Assembly (NCBI GenBank): GCA_023055505.1
Contig: JALIRH010000050.1
Location: forward strand, 1,736,001-1,800,000
Length of the DNA stretch: 64,000 nucleotides
Direction: 5' to 3'
Origin: Callipepla californica brunnescens
Taxonomy: Eukaryota > Chordata > Aves > Galliformes > Odontophoridae
A program made the position numbers and the translations under genes. The notes beneath the pieces are model-generated. The model searched no databases and was not told where the DNA came from. It was given only the letters and a program-made list of their open reading frames with translations. Positions 53,182 through 64,000 of this stretch are shown here, one piece after another; the first letter of the stretch is position 1; each line of letters starts with the position of its first letter.

Positions 53182-54888
53182 ATACTTTAAAATATATCTG
53201 CTTAAAATGCTATGTCCCAAACAGACCCCCTACAAGCTACAGCTCACTCTCTCTCTCTTTATTTTCTCTCTTATGAACCTAGCCACAAACTATATGGGAA
53301 TACTGTTTGTCTGTTCAAATTAAAACAATTACATACAGTTTTATATCTCACTGGCATTCAGAAAGTGTCAAACGGGGCAGAATGAGATGTAAATTGTTAT
53401 AAGGAAAACAAGAGGCAGGAGACAGTCAGACAGTCATTGTTAGGAAAAGAAGTGTGATTACTCTAAAGCCTGGAATAGTTGCAATAATACACTGGGTGAA
53501 AACAAATAAACAAAACACAGGTGTTTGATAAAGAAATGAGACTATTAATGTCTACTTGCCAGTGTAGCCATTGTCTATTTCTAAGTCTCATCAAGCAAAA
53601 TAAAAAGAATAGAAAATTCTGCAGCCTTTGTCTTGCAACCAGATAAAACCTATTTTCCCTTTTGATATAGTTTGTATTATTCAGTCTCTAGTTATGCCAG
53701 CGAAACTGTATCAAAGACAACAGGATGGATCATCACAGCTCTGATGGATAAGATATAACAGCAAACCTGTCCACCAATATACTTCCTATTTGTTTTGTCT
53801 TGTCTTCTCATCAGATTTCTTTGAAAAGTCCATTTCATGCAGTCAACTTTATCAAGATGCACATCTACCTCACTTCATTGAGTGCTGCTGTGAGGACTCA
53901 TAATGACATGAACTAACTGACTTTTTATATAAACAGTTGATGCTTTGCTTCAGAATGCATATTGCAGGCTATAGAATAGTATGGACGGCTAAAAACACAA
54001 TAAAATGTAATATAAGAAGAAATCCACATACAGCTATCATAGCAACGTGTGTTCTTTCCAGCAGTAGGTTAATACAGGAAACTGCAATCATTTTACCTTC
54101 TTCTGACAACTTCTCAAGGAGCCCAAGTAATGGGCTTTGAAATATGTTTTCTGAGGCTAAGTCTAAGAGATGGCAGAACATAAGGGATTGCCTCAAAGAG
54201 AAGACCCCTCCAGAGAGCCTCCCGTTAGCATTCATTTCTCATTAAAATAATGGATATAAATGGCTTGAAAACACTGCATGAAATTATGAAAAACCTAGTT
54301 CTGTTTATTTTTTCATATGCACTTCAAATCACACACACAAAGATACACACTAATAATAAATTAATCCACCACATCCTATTTCAAAATCTGTAACATGAAA
54401 TCTAAAAAAATTATATTCACCAATCTTAGAAGAATAAAGTTATGACCATATTAGTTCTGAAGATCCTGGTGAAGGCATGAATCTGAGGACATCTAGACTC
54501 TTTTCAATTCTAGGATAAGCCATGCACCCAACAGGATTTCAGGGAAGCAAGAATTTTGAATGGTCGCTAATAACGTTGCTTCATATTTATGGCTTTCTTA
54601 TTGGCTCTGCTGAAAATGCCTTCACATGGATGTGTATGTACTCAGCATCTTTTTAACAGGTTTGACATAGGAATGGAAACCTATTTTGCCATTAATTTAT
54701 TTCACCAGCATATATGGCAGAGAGAAAGGGAATCAAAAATCACTGCATTGCCAAATCTCCTAAATTTCACTGTATCATATGACATCCTACGGTTATGAGT
54801 TCAGAGTGTATTGAAGGATCTTCCCACCATGAATGTAATATAATTGAATCATGTGTCTAGAAAAGGACTTTCTGCATGAAAAAGACAT

Positions 54889-54948
54889 TAAAAAAAAAAA
54901 CAACAACAACAAAACAAAACAAAAACAAACAAACAAACAAAAAAAAAC
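54889..54948. repeat. A-rich CAA / CAAA simple repeat
   Basis: Starts as poly-A, continues as caacaacaac, aaaacaaaac and aaacaaacaaac units, and ends in poly-A. About 60 bp of strand-asymmetric sequence with no G or T. Confidence 0.92.
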
Positions 54949-57540
54949 CACGGAATGCTACAGACCACAAAGGTTGCTATTACATAGAATTAGGAAGGAA
55001 AACTGATTATGTAATTTTGATTTGCATTGATTTTATTAGGTCTTTTTAAGCCATTACAAGCAATAAAGTAAAAATTAATTACTTATTAATTTAAAATGCT
55101 TCAGACTGATTACTGTGTGTTACCAGTTGTATAAAATGTATGACTGCAGATGTGCCTGTAAAATTCTATGAGTGAGTACATCTATAGGCTTCCCTCAGTA
55201 GAAAATACACCTGCATGCTTCACTCAGCCATTTAAAAACTGTATTATGACATTCCAAGATATATATGCCATTCTTTGATTTCCTGTATTTAACCATTTGG
55301 GGAAACTTGCACCACAACCTCTCTTTTTTTTTTTTTATTTTAATAAATCAGAAAAAATACAGCTATAGTAGAATGCATGTTTAATATCTATTGGCAGTCT
55401 GTTTCCATAAAATAATTTTAATCTAAGAGCATAGTAGTGAAATACATGAAGCTCTGCTTATCATGAGGTCAAGGAAGAAACCAGCCATCGACAAAGTAAT
55501 TCTTCTAATTAAAATATTAGAAGCATGTTATGTTTGTCTTTTCAGACCAAAGGAGTTAACTGAGATCTACATAGCAAAGCAAAAAGTGAGGCTTTACAAT
55601 GACAAATCTCCCAAATTAAGAAAAAGTTCCATACTCTTACTTCTTGAAAAGAAAAATAAAGAACACTGATATTAAGAGATAGTTATTATTAGGCAAATGT
55701 GCTTATTTTGTTAGAAAGTGTTACCTTTTTAACTCACAAAACAACAGAATATTTTATTTCGGCACTTTTGCCTCTTTGCTCTTTAAATATGGCAGAGCAT
55801 CAATAATACAATACTTATGGTTGGAATGTTTATGCACAATAGAGGGTGCCAGAGAGCATTCAGAATACTTCCTAGGCTAATAATCTCTACACTTTACCAT
55901 TTAAAGTGATGGAAAATGGAAGTTAATGTAAAAGTATTTTTCAGGTGCAACTGTGTTTCCTAGGGAAATCAAACAGTAACTCAGGTTTCTTTGTTAGAGA
56001 CAGAATGAATACAATGGACATAATTTTTGGATATACAACTGAATAATCTTGGGTGTTGGTGTCAGCATCTATTTCTCCAGGTATACTAATGCCTAGCTGC
56101 TTTTTCCATTCTGTTGGAACTCTAGGAACAAGAGTTAGAAGGAATCTTACACTAATGGCTTGTTACTTTACAGAAAATGCTGGATTCAAAGATGGGAGAT
56201 CTACCTCCGGATTTTTAAATCCCTGTGAAGTCACCAGATTTTGCCATGTAATTTTCTTGGGGATAATGGTGTCAAATGTTTGGAAGTATTGATGAAACCT
56301 GCTCCATGCAATTTAAATAGTTAAAAAATGCTACATTGGTTTTGGTAGCTTAATGCAGACATATATTACACCCGTATAACTGCAGATTTTTCCCATAACA
56401 ACATATTGATCCATTGATAAAAAAGATTTAATTCAAGCACAGTTCAAGTAGCTCGTAGTATTCTTTGTCTTCTGAAATTTGTAGTCATGCTGAGACCTTT
56501 GGGAACTAAGAAACAGAAACCTCCAGGCATCCTGAACTCAAAGCTTTTCAAATCTAACACACTCCAAGATTTTTCCAGTTATGCCAAGAGAAATGACCTA
56601 ACCCATTCCAAATATGTGCCTACAGACCATTCTAAATTTTTAATCAGTACATAACATCCAGAGGAAAGAGTCCAAACCAGTCTGTAAAACAAAATCGAGT
56701 GCTTCTCTTTGGCAGAGTAAATTTGAGATTCAGGTAACTTGATTTGAACAAGTAAGATGTTCAGACATTGCCAATGATATTCCCACCGAATGATTTCCTA
56801 TTTGCCAATTTATGCAATAATTTTCTTCTTTACTACAATCATTACTCAGTTACCAAATTCATTTTTACATTCACTACTACCGACAACTGCTGTATCTCTT
56901 TTTTTTTTTTTCCCCATGAAACTATCAGTTTACATCTGATTACTACAAACCTCACTACTGAAACAAGATACAGTGCATTTATCTGTGTAGCTGTATCATA
57001 CAAAGTAGAAAAACAGCCTGCAAATCTGCTCATACTACAGCTGCAGCTCTGTCAGACTTCTCTAAAAGAACCTCAGCATTCAGTATATTTACAGTTTGCT
57101 TGGAAGGTACTGATAGGGATAATGTATGTAACCGCTGTTGACTTCCCAGCCTGAAGGGGGAGAACAAGGAAGATGGATAACTTGGTATTGCCATATATAT
57201 TAGCTTTGAATAATAATGATAATTACTAAAATCATGTAGAGAAGGTCAGAACTCTAAAGGTCTGGAAGAGGACATAGAGAAAAGTCAGCATTGCAGAGAG
57301 TGATCAGACTAGTTGAATACACATAAATGTATTGTGGCAAATTACTAAACAATCTGCAGCACTTGGAAGACAATGAAATGATTAGAATCAGTCATGATCT
57401 TTAAAATTGTGTTGGCTTATTTTCTCTTTTTATAAGGTTATTGTCTTATTGAATTATAAGAGTCAGAAATCTAGTTAACAGCTCTCTTTACACTGTGATA
57501 GAACCTGACATGAAATTCCATACGGAAGAAGAAATTATTA

Positions 57541-57586
57541 AAATATATATAATATAAACATACACATATACATACACATATATGAC
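57541..57586. repeat. AT/AC-rich simple repeat
   Basis: Imperfect tract of alternating atat and acatac units (atacacatatacatacacat). Confidence 0.8.
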
Positions 57587-60311
57587 TTCGATCAAATTAA
57601 TTTCAAAAGGTTTCACAACTGCATTTGCAGAAAAGGGTTTATAAAGGAATGTGTTTCAGACTGGACATGTAAATCAGTGGGACTATCACAAACTTTACCT
57701 TTGGTTTCGTAATATTCAATGTGTTTTTATAATTGGGTAACAGTAAACTCAAAGCCTGCATTTATCAAATCCACAGAGGAAGCCAAGCTTTGTGAAAGTC
57801 AAAGCAGTCTGGAGAGCAGTATTCAATTCAAATTCTTGTCAATAACTTCTCAAAATGGACAGAAAGAGGTAAATAACATATCCTAAATACATTCTCTCAG
57901 AAAGAAAAAAAATGAACTACAAAACAGAAAGGAACAGTTCAGAAGGAAAGTATCTGAGAGTGCCACTGTAGTGGATCGCACATTCAGAACAGTCATACTA
58001 GGCTAATAAATATAAAGGCTAATAAAAATAAAAAGTAAGAAATTCTGAATCTTTAAGTTCGTGAACATTAATATTTGAGTTTAACCTTCTGAGGTTGGAC
58101 TTTGCCAAAAGTAGACTGCAAATTTCAGACTTAGTTTAGAAAGATGTAGGCAGAGAAAGGAAAATTCAGAGAATTTTAAAAAGGTAACAGACCTTAGCAG
58201 AGAGTTCATTACAAAATATAGTTTTAAAAAGCAATTGCTTCTCTTGAAGTGCTGTAAACAATTATAGGCCTAAGAAAATGTGTGTGTTATAAAACAGCTC
58301 GTTCAGAATTATTCAGAATAAAATCTTTATATTTTACTTTGATTCTAAAACAAAAGGAATTTCATACTGGGTAAAATAAATGATCCACCTGTTTTAATAT
58401 CCATTCCTTGTCAATCACACACCTAATAGAAAAAGAATTCAAATTTAGCTGATTGTTCTCAGAGAGTTAGAGAAAATTATTAAAAGGCTGTTCTTTTGAT
58501 TTTTAACTTAGTACAATATTTATGATTCTTGACTTACAATTCATTGAGACAAACATCAGTCTAAAACTGACATCGATCCTGAAAGATCTCAAGCATAAAC
58601 AGTAATTGATTATTAATTACACATTATTCAACATAACTTACTGATAATTAGATTCCAAGTTGTCTTTCTCTGGCTAACCAGTTGAAATTTTAGCCACAAG
58701 AACATTTTTTCTTTGCATTTTTGTTCATGAACTAAACTTGCACACAGATATATATTTTATCAAATGTTTCTATAAACTAGGCCAGACTTACTCAAGTATT
58801 TGGACGTTTGGTTTATTTTGGTTTAGCCTTTTTCAAATTTTTAGTACTGTCTGAAATACTTATATTTATGTATCACCCCTACTGCTTGTTACCAGAAACT
58901 AACGATATCTTCCTTGAAATCAATAAAAAAGTTATTTTAAAACACGCATTGTTGTTGAATATATGCATGTACACTTAAAATGATCAAAATAATTCTAAAC
59001 ACAGCCCATTCCATGTTCTTTATCACTGTGGAAATTGTAAGGACTAATATCTTTACTGTTTGAATTTACCAACATCTACTATGGTTGTAAAAGTACATCA
59101 AGGAGCATGAAGCGTACTTAGAGCATCCATATTTTGTTGCATAACTGCAAGCAGTTACACAAAGATCAGGGCAAAAGTCAGGGCAATTGTACACTGTAAC
59201 CTGTTCTTTTCATCACTGTGCAGTCAGTCAGTTGTTACTTGTCTGAGGCCTGTTATCCAAAGTTCATTCACGCACACGCAGCAGTTCCCCCACATGTTAG
59301 GAAAACGTGCTGTTCCAGCAAGGCTGCTGAAGCCCTCATATTGATTCACATTCTTTCCGTAAGTAATCACCTTTGTAAAAAAACTCTCTATTTTGACAAG
59401 GAGAAAGTTCTCACAGCATGCATAGAAATGTGTACATGCTTGCAGCAAAGTGTAAACCAAAAGAATTTTCAAGCCAAACAGTTCTATATATATATAGTTC
59501 TATAACAGCAGATATATATTTCTTCTTAAGGTGATATATACTCCTAGTCTGTATTACGATATTAACAGAAATTACACACTATATATTGATGATCGTTAAA
59601 CTGGCAAGGAAATACAAAATCTGTACTCTTATTTTCATAATAAGCAGTAAATGCTACAGCTAAAATTTTACACTTGTCAGGTTTGCTAAGGTTGCTTGAG
59701 ACAGGAGTGAGGAGCTGTAGGAATGGGTTTGACTTTGTTATGTTTATTCTGATCCTTCAATGAAAACTTCAAGAAAACAAGGTGACAAGAAATTTAAAGT
59801 TCTCTCCATTAAATTCAAGTAATAAGTCAAGCTGCAAAGTGTCAGCATGTTGACTATAACAGCTACATATCAGTGCAAGCGAAGCTTGAAGCCAGAAGTA
59901 AGTATTCAAGATGATAAACAGTATTCTGGTTCACTGGCAAGTACACAAACAGTGTACCTATGAGAGTGCTATTCTAATGCCTCTGCACAATTCCTTTCTG
60001 ACATGCTGGATGCCTTCTTTGCATTCCTAAAAGATTCCATGGAAGGTTTCCTTTACTGAACAGACAGAAATACACAAAATTATTCTAAAGTATAAGAACT
60101 TTATGTAATGAAATAATGGGGAAAAACAACAACAAAACAACAAAGTAACAGCTTTTTCATTTACATCCTCTATTTTTGTTTATCAAACTTGAAGGTAACA
60201 TCATTTTTTACAGTGTCTTCAGTAAAAGCATACTCTTTAATCCAAGCCAAATTCTATAAATAGAAAGACCTGAAAAAAAGATGAAGACACTTATTGAAAC
60301 TATGAGAGCTG

Positions 60312-60335
60312 CTATATGAAAATAATTTCATATAG
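60312..60335. repeat. Short perfect hairpin
   Basis: Arms ctatatgaaa and tttcatatag pair perfectly over 10 bp around the 4-nt loop ataa. It is too short for a microRNA precursor, so no function is assigned. Confidence 0.85.
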
Positions 60336-60680
60336 TGAAAGAGCAGTATAAGAGCTTGTTCCATCTAAACTTATAATTACTTTTCCCAGAATAGCATGAA
60401 TTGAGCACTATATTCTGGCAGCAGTGATAGATTTGTTTCTACTATAGCAAGGATTTTATCAGAGAAAGTTTACCTCTTCAAACCTCACATCAGACAGAAA
60501 TGCTGCCAAGACTTTCAGTTCTTTCCAGACTGATATATTACTTATTTAGAGAATAACAGGGCCAAAATATGCATCACAGCATAATGACTGAAGTCATTTT
60601 GATATGTTAAATCAGTGAAGTGAAGAGAGAAAAATGTCTATTATTTAAACAATAAATTACTTCTTATGGTTCTTATTTAG

Positions 60681-60742
60681 GTGAAGCGAGTGGAGATAAA
60701 AAATTCAGACTCTGATACAGATATGTACCAGAACTTCTGCAG
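60681..60742 (+). other. Weak exon-like segment (62 nt)
   Basis: Preceded by gttcttatttag (acceptor-like) and ended by ctgcag|gttact (weak donor). One frame is open throughout and has a plain soluble composition (acidic, Ser/Asp-rich), unlike most chance frames here. No homology recognised. Confidence 0.12.
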
Positions 60743-63169
60743 GTTACTGTAGAGGCTAAGACAAAGATTTTGGATTTGATCCACAACTGTTCCTCAATCT
60801 CTAAAACATAAAAGATAAGAAAAATGGTTTACTGCCTTATAGTGCCCAGTATATAGAAACTGTACCTGGGCTGTTTAAACAGAACAGAACATGCTACTTA
60901 CTGCTATATTATAAAAAAAAAAGTTTGTGAAAAGGGTCCGTTTAGCATTTGTGTCAGATCAGGCATGGCAATGTCTTTTTTAAAAAAAATTATGTCAGGA
61001 AATTTATGCATTTCCCTTCAAAAAGAGATGTAAAGTGAAGTTTTCCTTTATATTGACAAAAAAACTCAAATAACATAGAAGGAGAGAAAAAATAGTCTTT
61101 TTTCTACAAATGTTTTGACAGCTTCAAGTTTTAAGCAGTGTAGTCTCAATATTTTTCCTATAATTTGCTGAATTTATGAAAGAGAAAAAGCTAATTATTT
61201 AGAATGCAACAGCACAACACCTGTGCTTTTAGAGAGTTCTCTTCTGCTTTGGATAGGATACAGTATTAAAGGCAATCTGCTTCTACCCAAGTACTTCCTT
61301 GATAAGCACGAATGAAAATAACCACTTTCTGTGGAAAATACCTCTATTCATTTTTATATTATTTAATTGTCATTAGAAAAAAAAAAAAAAGCAAACTTCT
61401 GAACTAAAATCAGTGGCAGAGTATTCTGAGTTACATATGAAAGAGAATGAAAGGTAAGTGGTCCTCAGCATACTAACTTCTTGCGTGTACAAGGGGCGGT
61501 CTGTGTCAACATACCCAAGCAGTCTTAAAAAATAAAAAATAAAAAAGATAGCTCTGCAGCAGAAAAAGAGTTCAATTCTAAAACTGTAGTAAACATACAA
61601 ATAATTTGAGATTGTCCCTCCCAATGCACACTGAACTGTTTAGTCAGGCAGTTGCCAGAATTCCTATTTCTAAATAGTGATACACCTGCATTACACAACA
61701 AGGTATAAGTCATCCAAGATATTCTTGCTGAAATGTAAAAAATACATTTGACTGAATGTGTGATCCTCTATGTTTCATGATGAAGACTACATTAGCAGGT
61801 AGCATTATTTACATGACAGAATTGTTATTATGAAAGTTTCTACAGCAGCTACAATTCAGATTACTGCAAAGATTATGCATAATTAGTTATTTTCTTTTGA
61901 GAGTCAAACCTCATCGAGTAACACATTAGAATGTAGCATAGAAATAATATAATCACTTGAAGAGGGAAAAGATCAACACCTTGAATGACTAAGACAAAAA
62001 ATAGATTTACTATGTATTACCAATAGCAATTTTGTAGATTCTGCTCAACTGATTTGTGGAATGTATATTGTTTCCTATTGTAAATAGCATCAAATCATGT
62101 TTCCCACCTACTGCACAAATGCCACTTGTTTTTTACTAGTTATATTTACAAAAAGCCTTTATTGCCTTGCCACAAAGCAGAAGTAATAGTAAGTGAACCA
62201 AACAATGATAGCGTCCGTTTTGATCTTTTATTCCTCAGTCAATGAGGGAACATGAAGTAATGTATCCTCGGGAGATGCAGAACTTCTAAACTCCACTGAA
62301 AATTAAAAGAGCTAACACTGACAGCAGGTTACACATTACTTTTTTTTTTTCCTGTCTTTCATAAATTACTTGGTCGTTATATATATGTTAAATTATATGT
62401 CTACAATATATTCTACAAGGTTGATCGACAAACATTTTTTTAAATGAAATTGTCACATTACTGCCATACACAGTAATAAGCACCCAAAATGTGATAAGAC
62501 AGTGAGAAGCAATAACCTCTGGTTCAAGATCTACATTTAGAGTCTCTAAATAATAAAATATCTGAGTACTTTTCAAGAAATTCTTATTTCTGTGTTTGAG
62601 AGATATCAGTTACCAATTTTTTAACTTGAAATATTGAAAAAAAAATCTGTTTTAATTATATCAGATATTAACATCAGAAAAAAAATCAGTGAAGATGTAT
62701 TTTCCCTTGTAAGAGTATACAGTTATGAGACTATCAATATCCCTCATAGTGAGATAACCATGAGCAGAAGTGCAGCAGACTGCCTTACACAAAACTATTC
62801 TGTATCTTATGATAACAAATACTGAAGTTGTAGTACATTTCCCATGATGCTGGTAGAATCACATTTCAATGATATCTCACAGTTTTTAATCTCTTTTAAC
62901 CAGGAATATGTGATAAATCAACTTTTCAGATGTAGCTTCTCTTATTTAAGCATAAAGAATAACAGGACATGAAAACTCATACATGTTTGCCATTTACTCA
63001 CACATACTTTTTGCCTTGTTCTAAACCAGCTACCCAGTCCTATTACTTAGTACCCTAGTTACAACAATCTGAAAAATGCAAAACTGTTATTATTCCTTTG
63101 CTCTCTGTGTTCAGTTTTTGATTTTACAAATTCTGTCACATCTTTAAAATATCATTCCACTTTCTCCAA

Positions 63170-63466
63170 TCATATTCATGGCCCTTCTCTGGACTTGCTC
63201 CAACAGCTCCACATCCTTCCCGTACTGACACAGTACTCCAGATGTGGCCTTAAAAGGGCAAAGTGGATGGGGACAATCACCTCCCTCTCCCTGCTGGCCA
63301 CCCATCTTTTGATGCAGCCCAGGATACCATTGGCATTCTGAGCTGCAAGCACACCACGCCTGATCATGTCCAGCATCTCATCCACCAGGACTCCCGATTC
63401 CTCAGTAGGACTGCTCTCCAGGAGTTCATTTCTCAGTGTGTACACATCTAGGATCACCTCCACCAA
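63170..63466 (-). mobile_element. CR1 LINE fragment, ORF2 C-terminal region
   Basis: Reverse-strand CR1. Plus-strand landmarks are gcccttctctggacttgctc, cagtactccagatgtggcct, tcacctccctctccctgctg and gatgcagcccaggatacc. Both ends are truncated and there is no 3' UTR. It is the best preserved CR1 coding remnant in the window, and its frame is described separately. Confidence 0.94.
63176..63466 (-). pseudogene. CR1 ORF2 reverse-transcriptase C-terminal remnant
   Basis: A 96-residue open frame from the far C-terminal part of CR1 ORF2, the protein that carries the endonuclease and reverse transcriptase used for CR1 copying. Recognisable parts are the stretch NANGILGCIKRWVASR at about residues 44-59 and EREVIVPIHFALLRPHLEYC at about residues 60-79, both typical of CR1 proteins across birds. 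The endonuclease domain and the polymerase catalytic residues lie far upstream in a full element and are not present. The last residues run off the CR1 pattern, and there is no start context. It is a dead fragment with no reason to be expressed. Confidence 0.9.
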
Positions 63467-64000
63467 ATATAATACTTAATATCAAATTTCAAAGTCTAGT
63501 ATGATTAGCAAAATGATGGTAAGGATTAATATGAAGAAAAAGAAAAAGACTTTCTCTCATCAAGCTGATCCTAAGAAAATAATATTTTGGTCAAACTTTG
63601 AAAAAATATACTTAAGTGATTAAATATTTGCAAATATAAAAGCTAGTAAGAACCATTTCCAATAACTGAAAATAAAAGATGAACTTTCTGACAGGTCTTA
63701 TACAAAATTTATACCTTGAATTGTAATATTAGCCCTTGTCCTTGATTCAAAAATACCTAAAACTAAATAGAACATTAAAAGTACAGTATTTAGGTTCTTA
63801 TTTGTGCTTTTATTGATTCATTTTGTCACTGACACTAATCGGATGAAGACTAGGCTCTCACTCCTTTGCTCTGTGATTTCAAAGTAGCTAACAAATCCAA
63901 ATAAATACATGAAAGATAGCACTAATCTACCACTGTCTATAAAACATACACCTTTTTTTTTTTTTTTTTTTTGCCCCAAATTCTGAATTATTTTAAATTT
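63467..64000. other. AT-rich non-coding DNA to window end
   Basis: Nothing recognised except the poly-T run at 63953-63972. Confidence 0.6.
63953..63972. repeat. Poly-T run (20 T)
   Basis: Uninterrupted T run close to the window end, followed by gccccaaattc. Confidence 0.95.

Larger units (their letters stand above)
49248..63169. other. AT-rich non-coding DNA, no gene seen
   Basis: The longest featureless stretch, nearly 14 kb without a recognisable transposon. It holds several simple repeats (listed separately), a small perfect hairpin at 60312-60335, a TAAT-rich segment near 58602-58660, and a weak exon-like segment at 60681-60742. The 128-codon plus frame at 56768-57154 is rich in Phe, Asn and Thr and matches no known family. 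Confidence 0.6.

Noticed and set aside
56768..57154. 128-codon plus-strand open frame
   Set aside because: The composition is driven by AT-rich codons and includes a poly-T derived phenylalanine run. An overlapping frame exists on the other strand, and no domain, splice context or family resemblance was seen.
59218..59505. 95-codon plus frame overlapping an 82-codon minus frame
   Set aside because: Frames of similar length on both strands of the same stretch indicate a local lack of stops. No domain was recognised.
60312..60335. Hairpin as a microRNA precursor
   Set aside because: The stem is only 10 bp, far shorter than the roughly 30 bp of a microRNA precursor, and the flanks do not pair.
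62241..62330. Strong acceptor-like sequence (gatcttttattcctcag) followed by an open stretch
   Set aside because: The frame stops after 16 codons and the following donor is poor. It could not be joined in frame to the weak exon-like segment at 60681-60742.
1..64000. CRISPR arrays, operons, ribosome binding sites, tRNA or rRNA genes
   Set aside because: No regularly spaced repeats, no gene clusters, and no tRNA or rRNA core motifs were seen. The repeat content shows a vertebrate nuclear genome.

Overview
This window looks like nuclear DNA from a bird, most likely a galliform (chicken or a relative). Three repeat signatures support that. There are eight pieces of the avian non-LTR retrotransposon CR1. 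There are two internally deleted copies of a mariner element whose ends and body match my memory of Galluhop (Mariner1_GG), the chicken mariner. There is an LTR that resembles an avian ERV-L LTR. I saw no SINEs and no L1. These family names come from recalled consensus features, not from a database search.

I find no protein-coding gene, tRNA or rRNA that I can support. The DNA is AT-rich and full of stop codons. Nearly all open frames are under 100 codons, low in complexity, and unlike any protein family I know. The one open frame with a recognisable product is a CR1 reverse-transcriptase (ORF2) remnant at 63176-63466 on the minus strand. The window is best read as a gene desert or the inside of a very large intron.

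Layout. 1-450: 3' end of a plus-strand CR1. 0.45-17 kb: mostly unique AT-rich DNA with one old CR1 piece (7.2 kb), long poly-A runs and a few splice-bounded segments that could be exons of a non-coding or alternative transcript. 17.1-17.6 kb: first mariner copy. 19.1-19.4 kb: decayed LTR. 21.5-22.0 and 26.75-27.0 kb: minus-strand CR1 pieces. 30.8-40.1 kb is the most repeat-dense part: an ERV-L-like LTR, three related LTR-like segments all on the minus strand, a short CR1 tail and the second mariner copy. 43.2-43.9 kb: two CR1 pieces abutting in opposite orientation. 48.85-49.25 kb: an isolated CpG-rich, GC-richer block, probably a young LTR. 49.3-63.1 kb: unique AT-rich DNA with microsatellites. 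63.2-63.5 kb: the last CR1.

No set of genes here works together, and I saw no sign of a new defence, metabolic or regulatory system. The observations most worth following up are the possible exons, the matching deletions in the two mariner copies, the LTR-like family with an internal hairpin, the CpG-rich block, and a perfect 28-bp palindrome.
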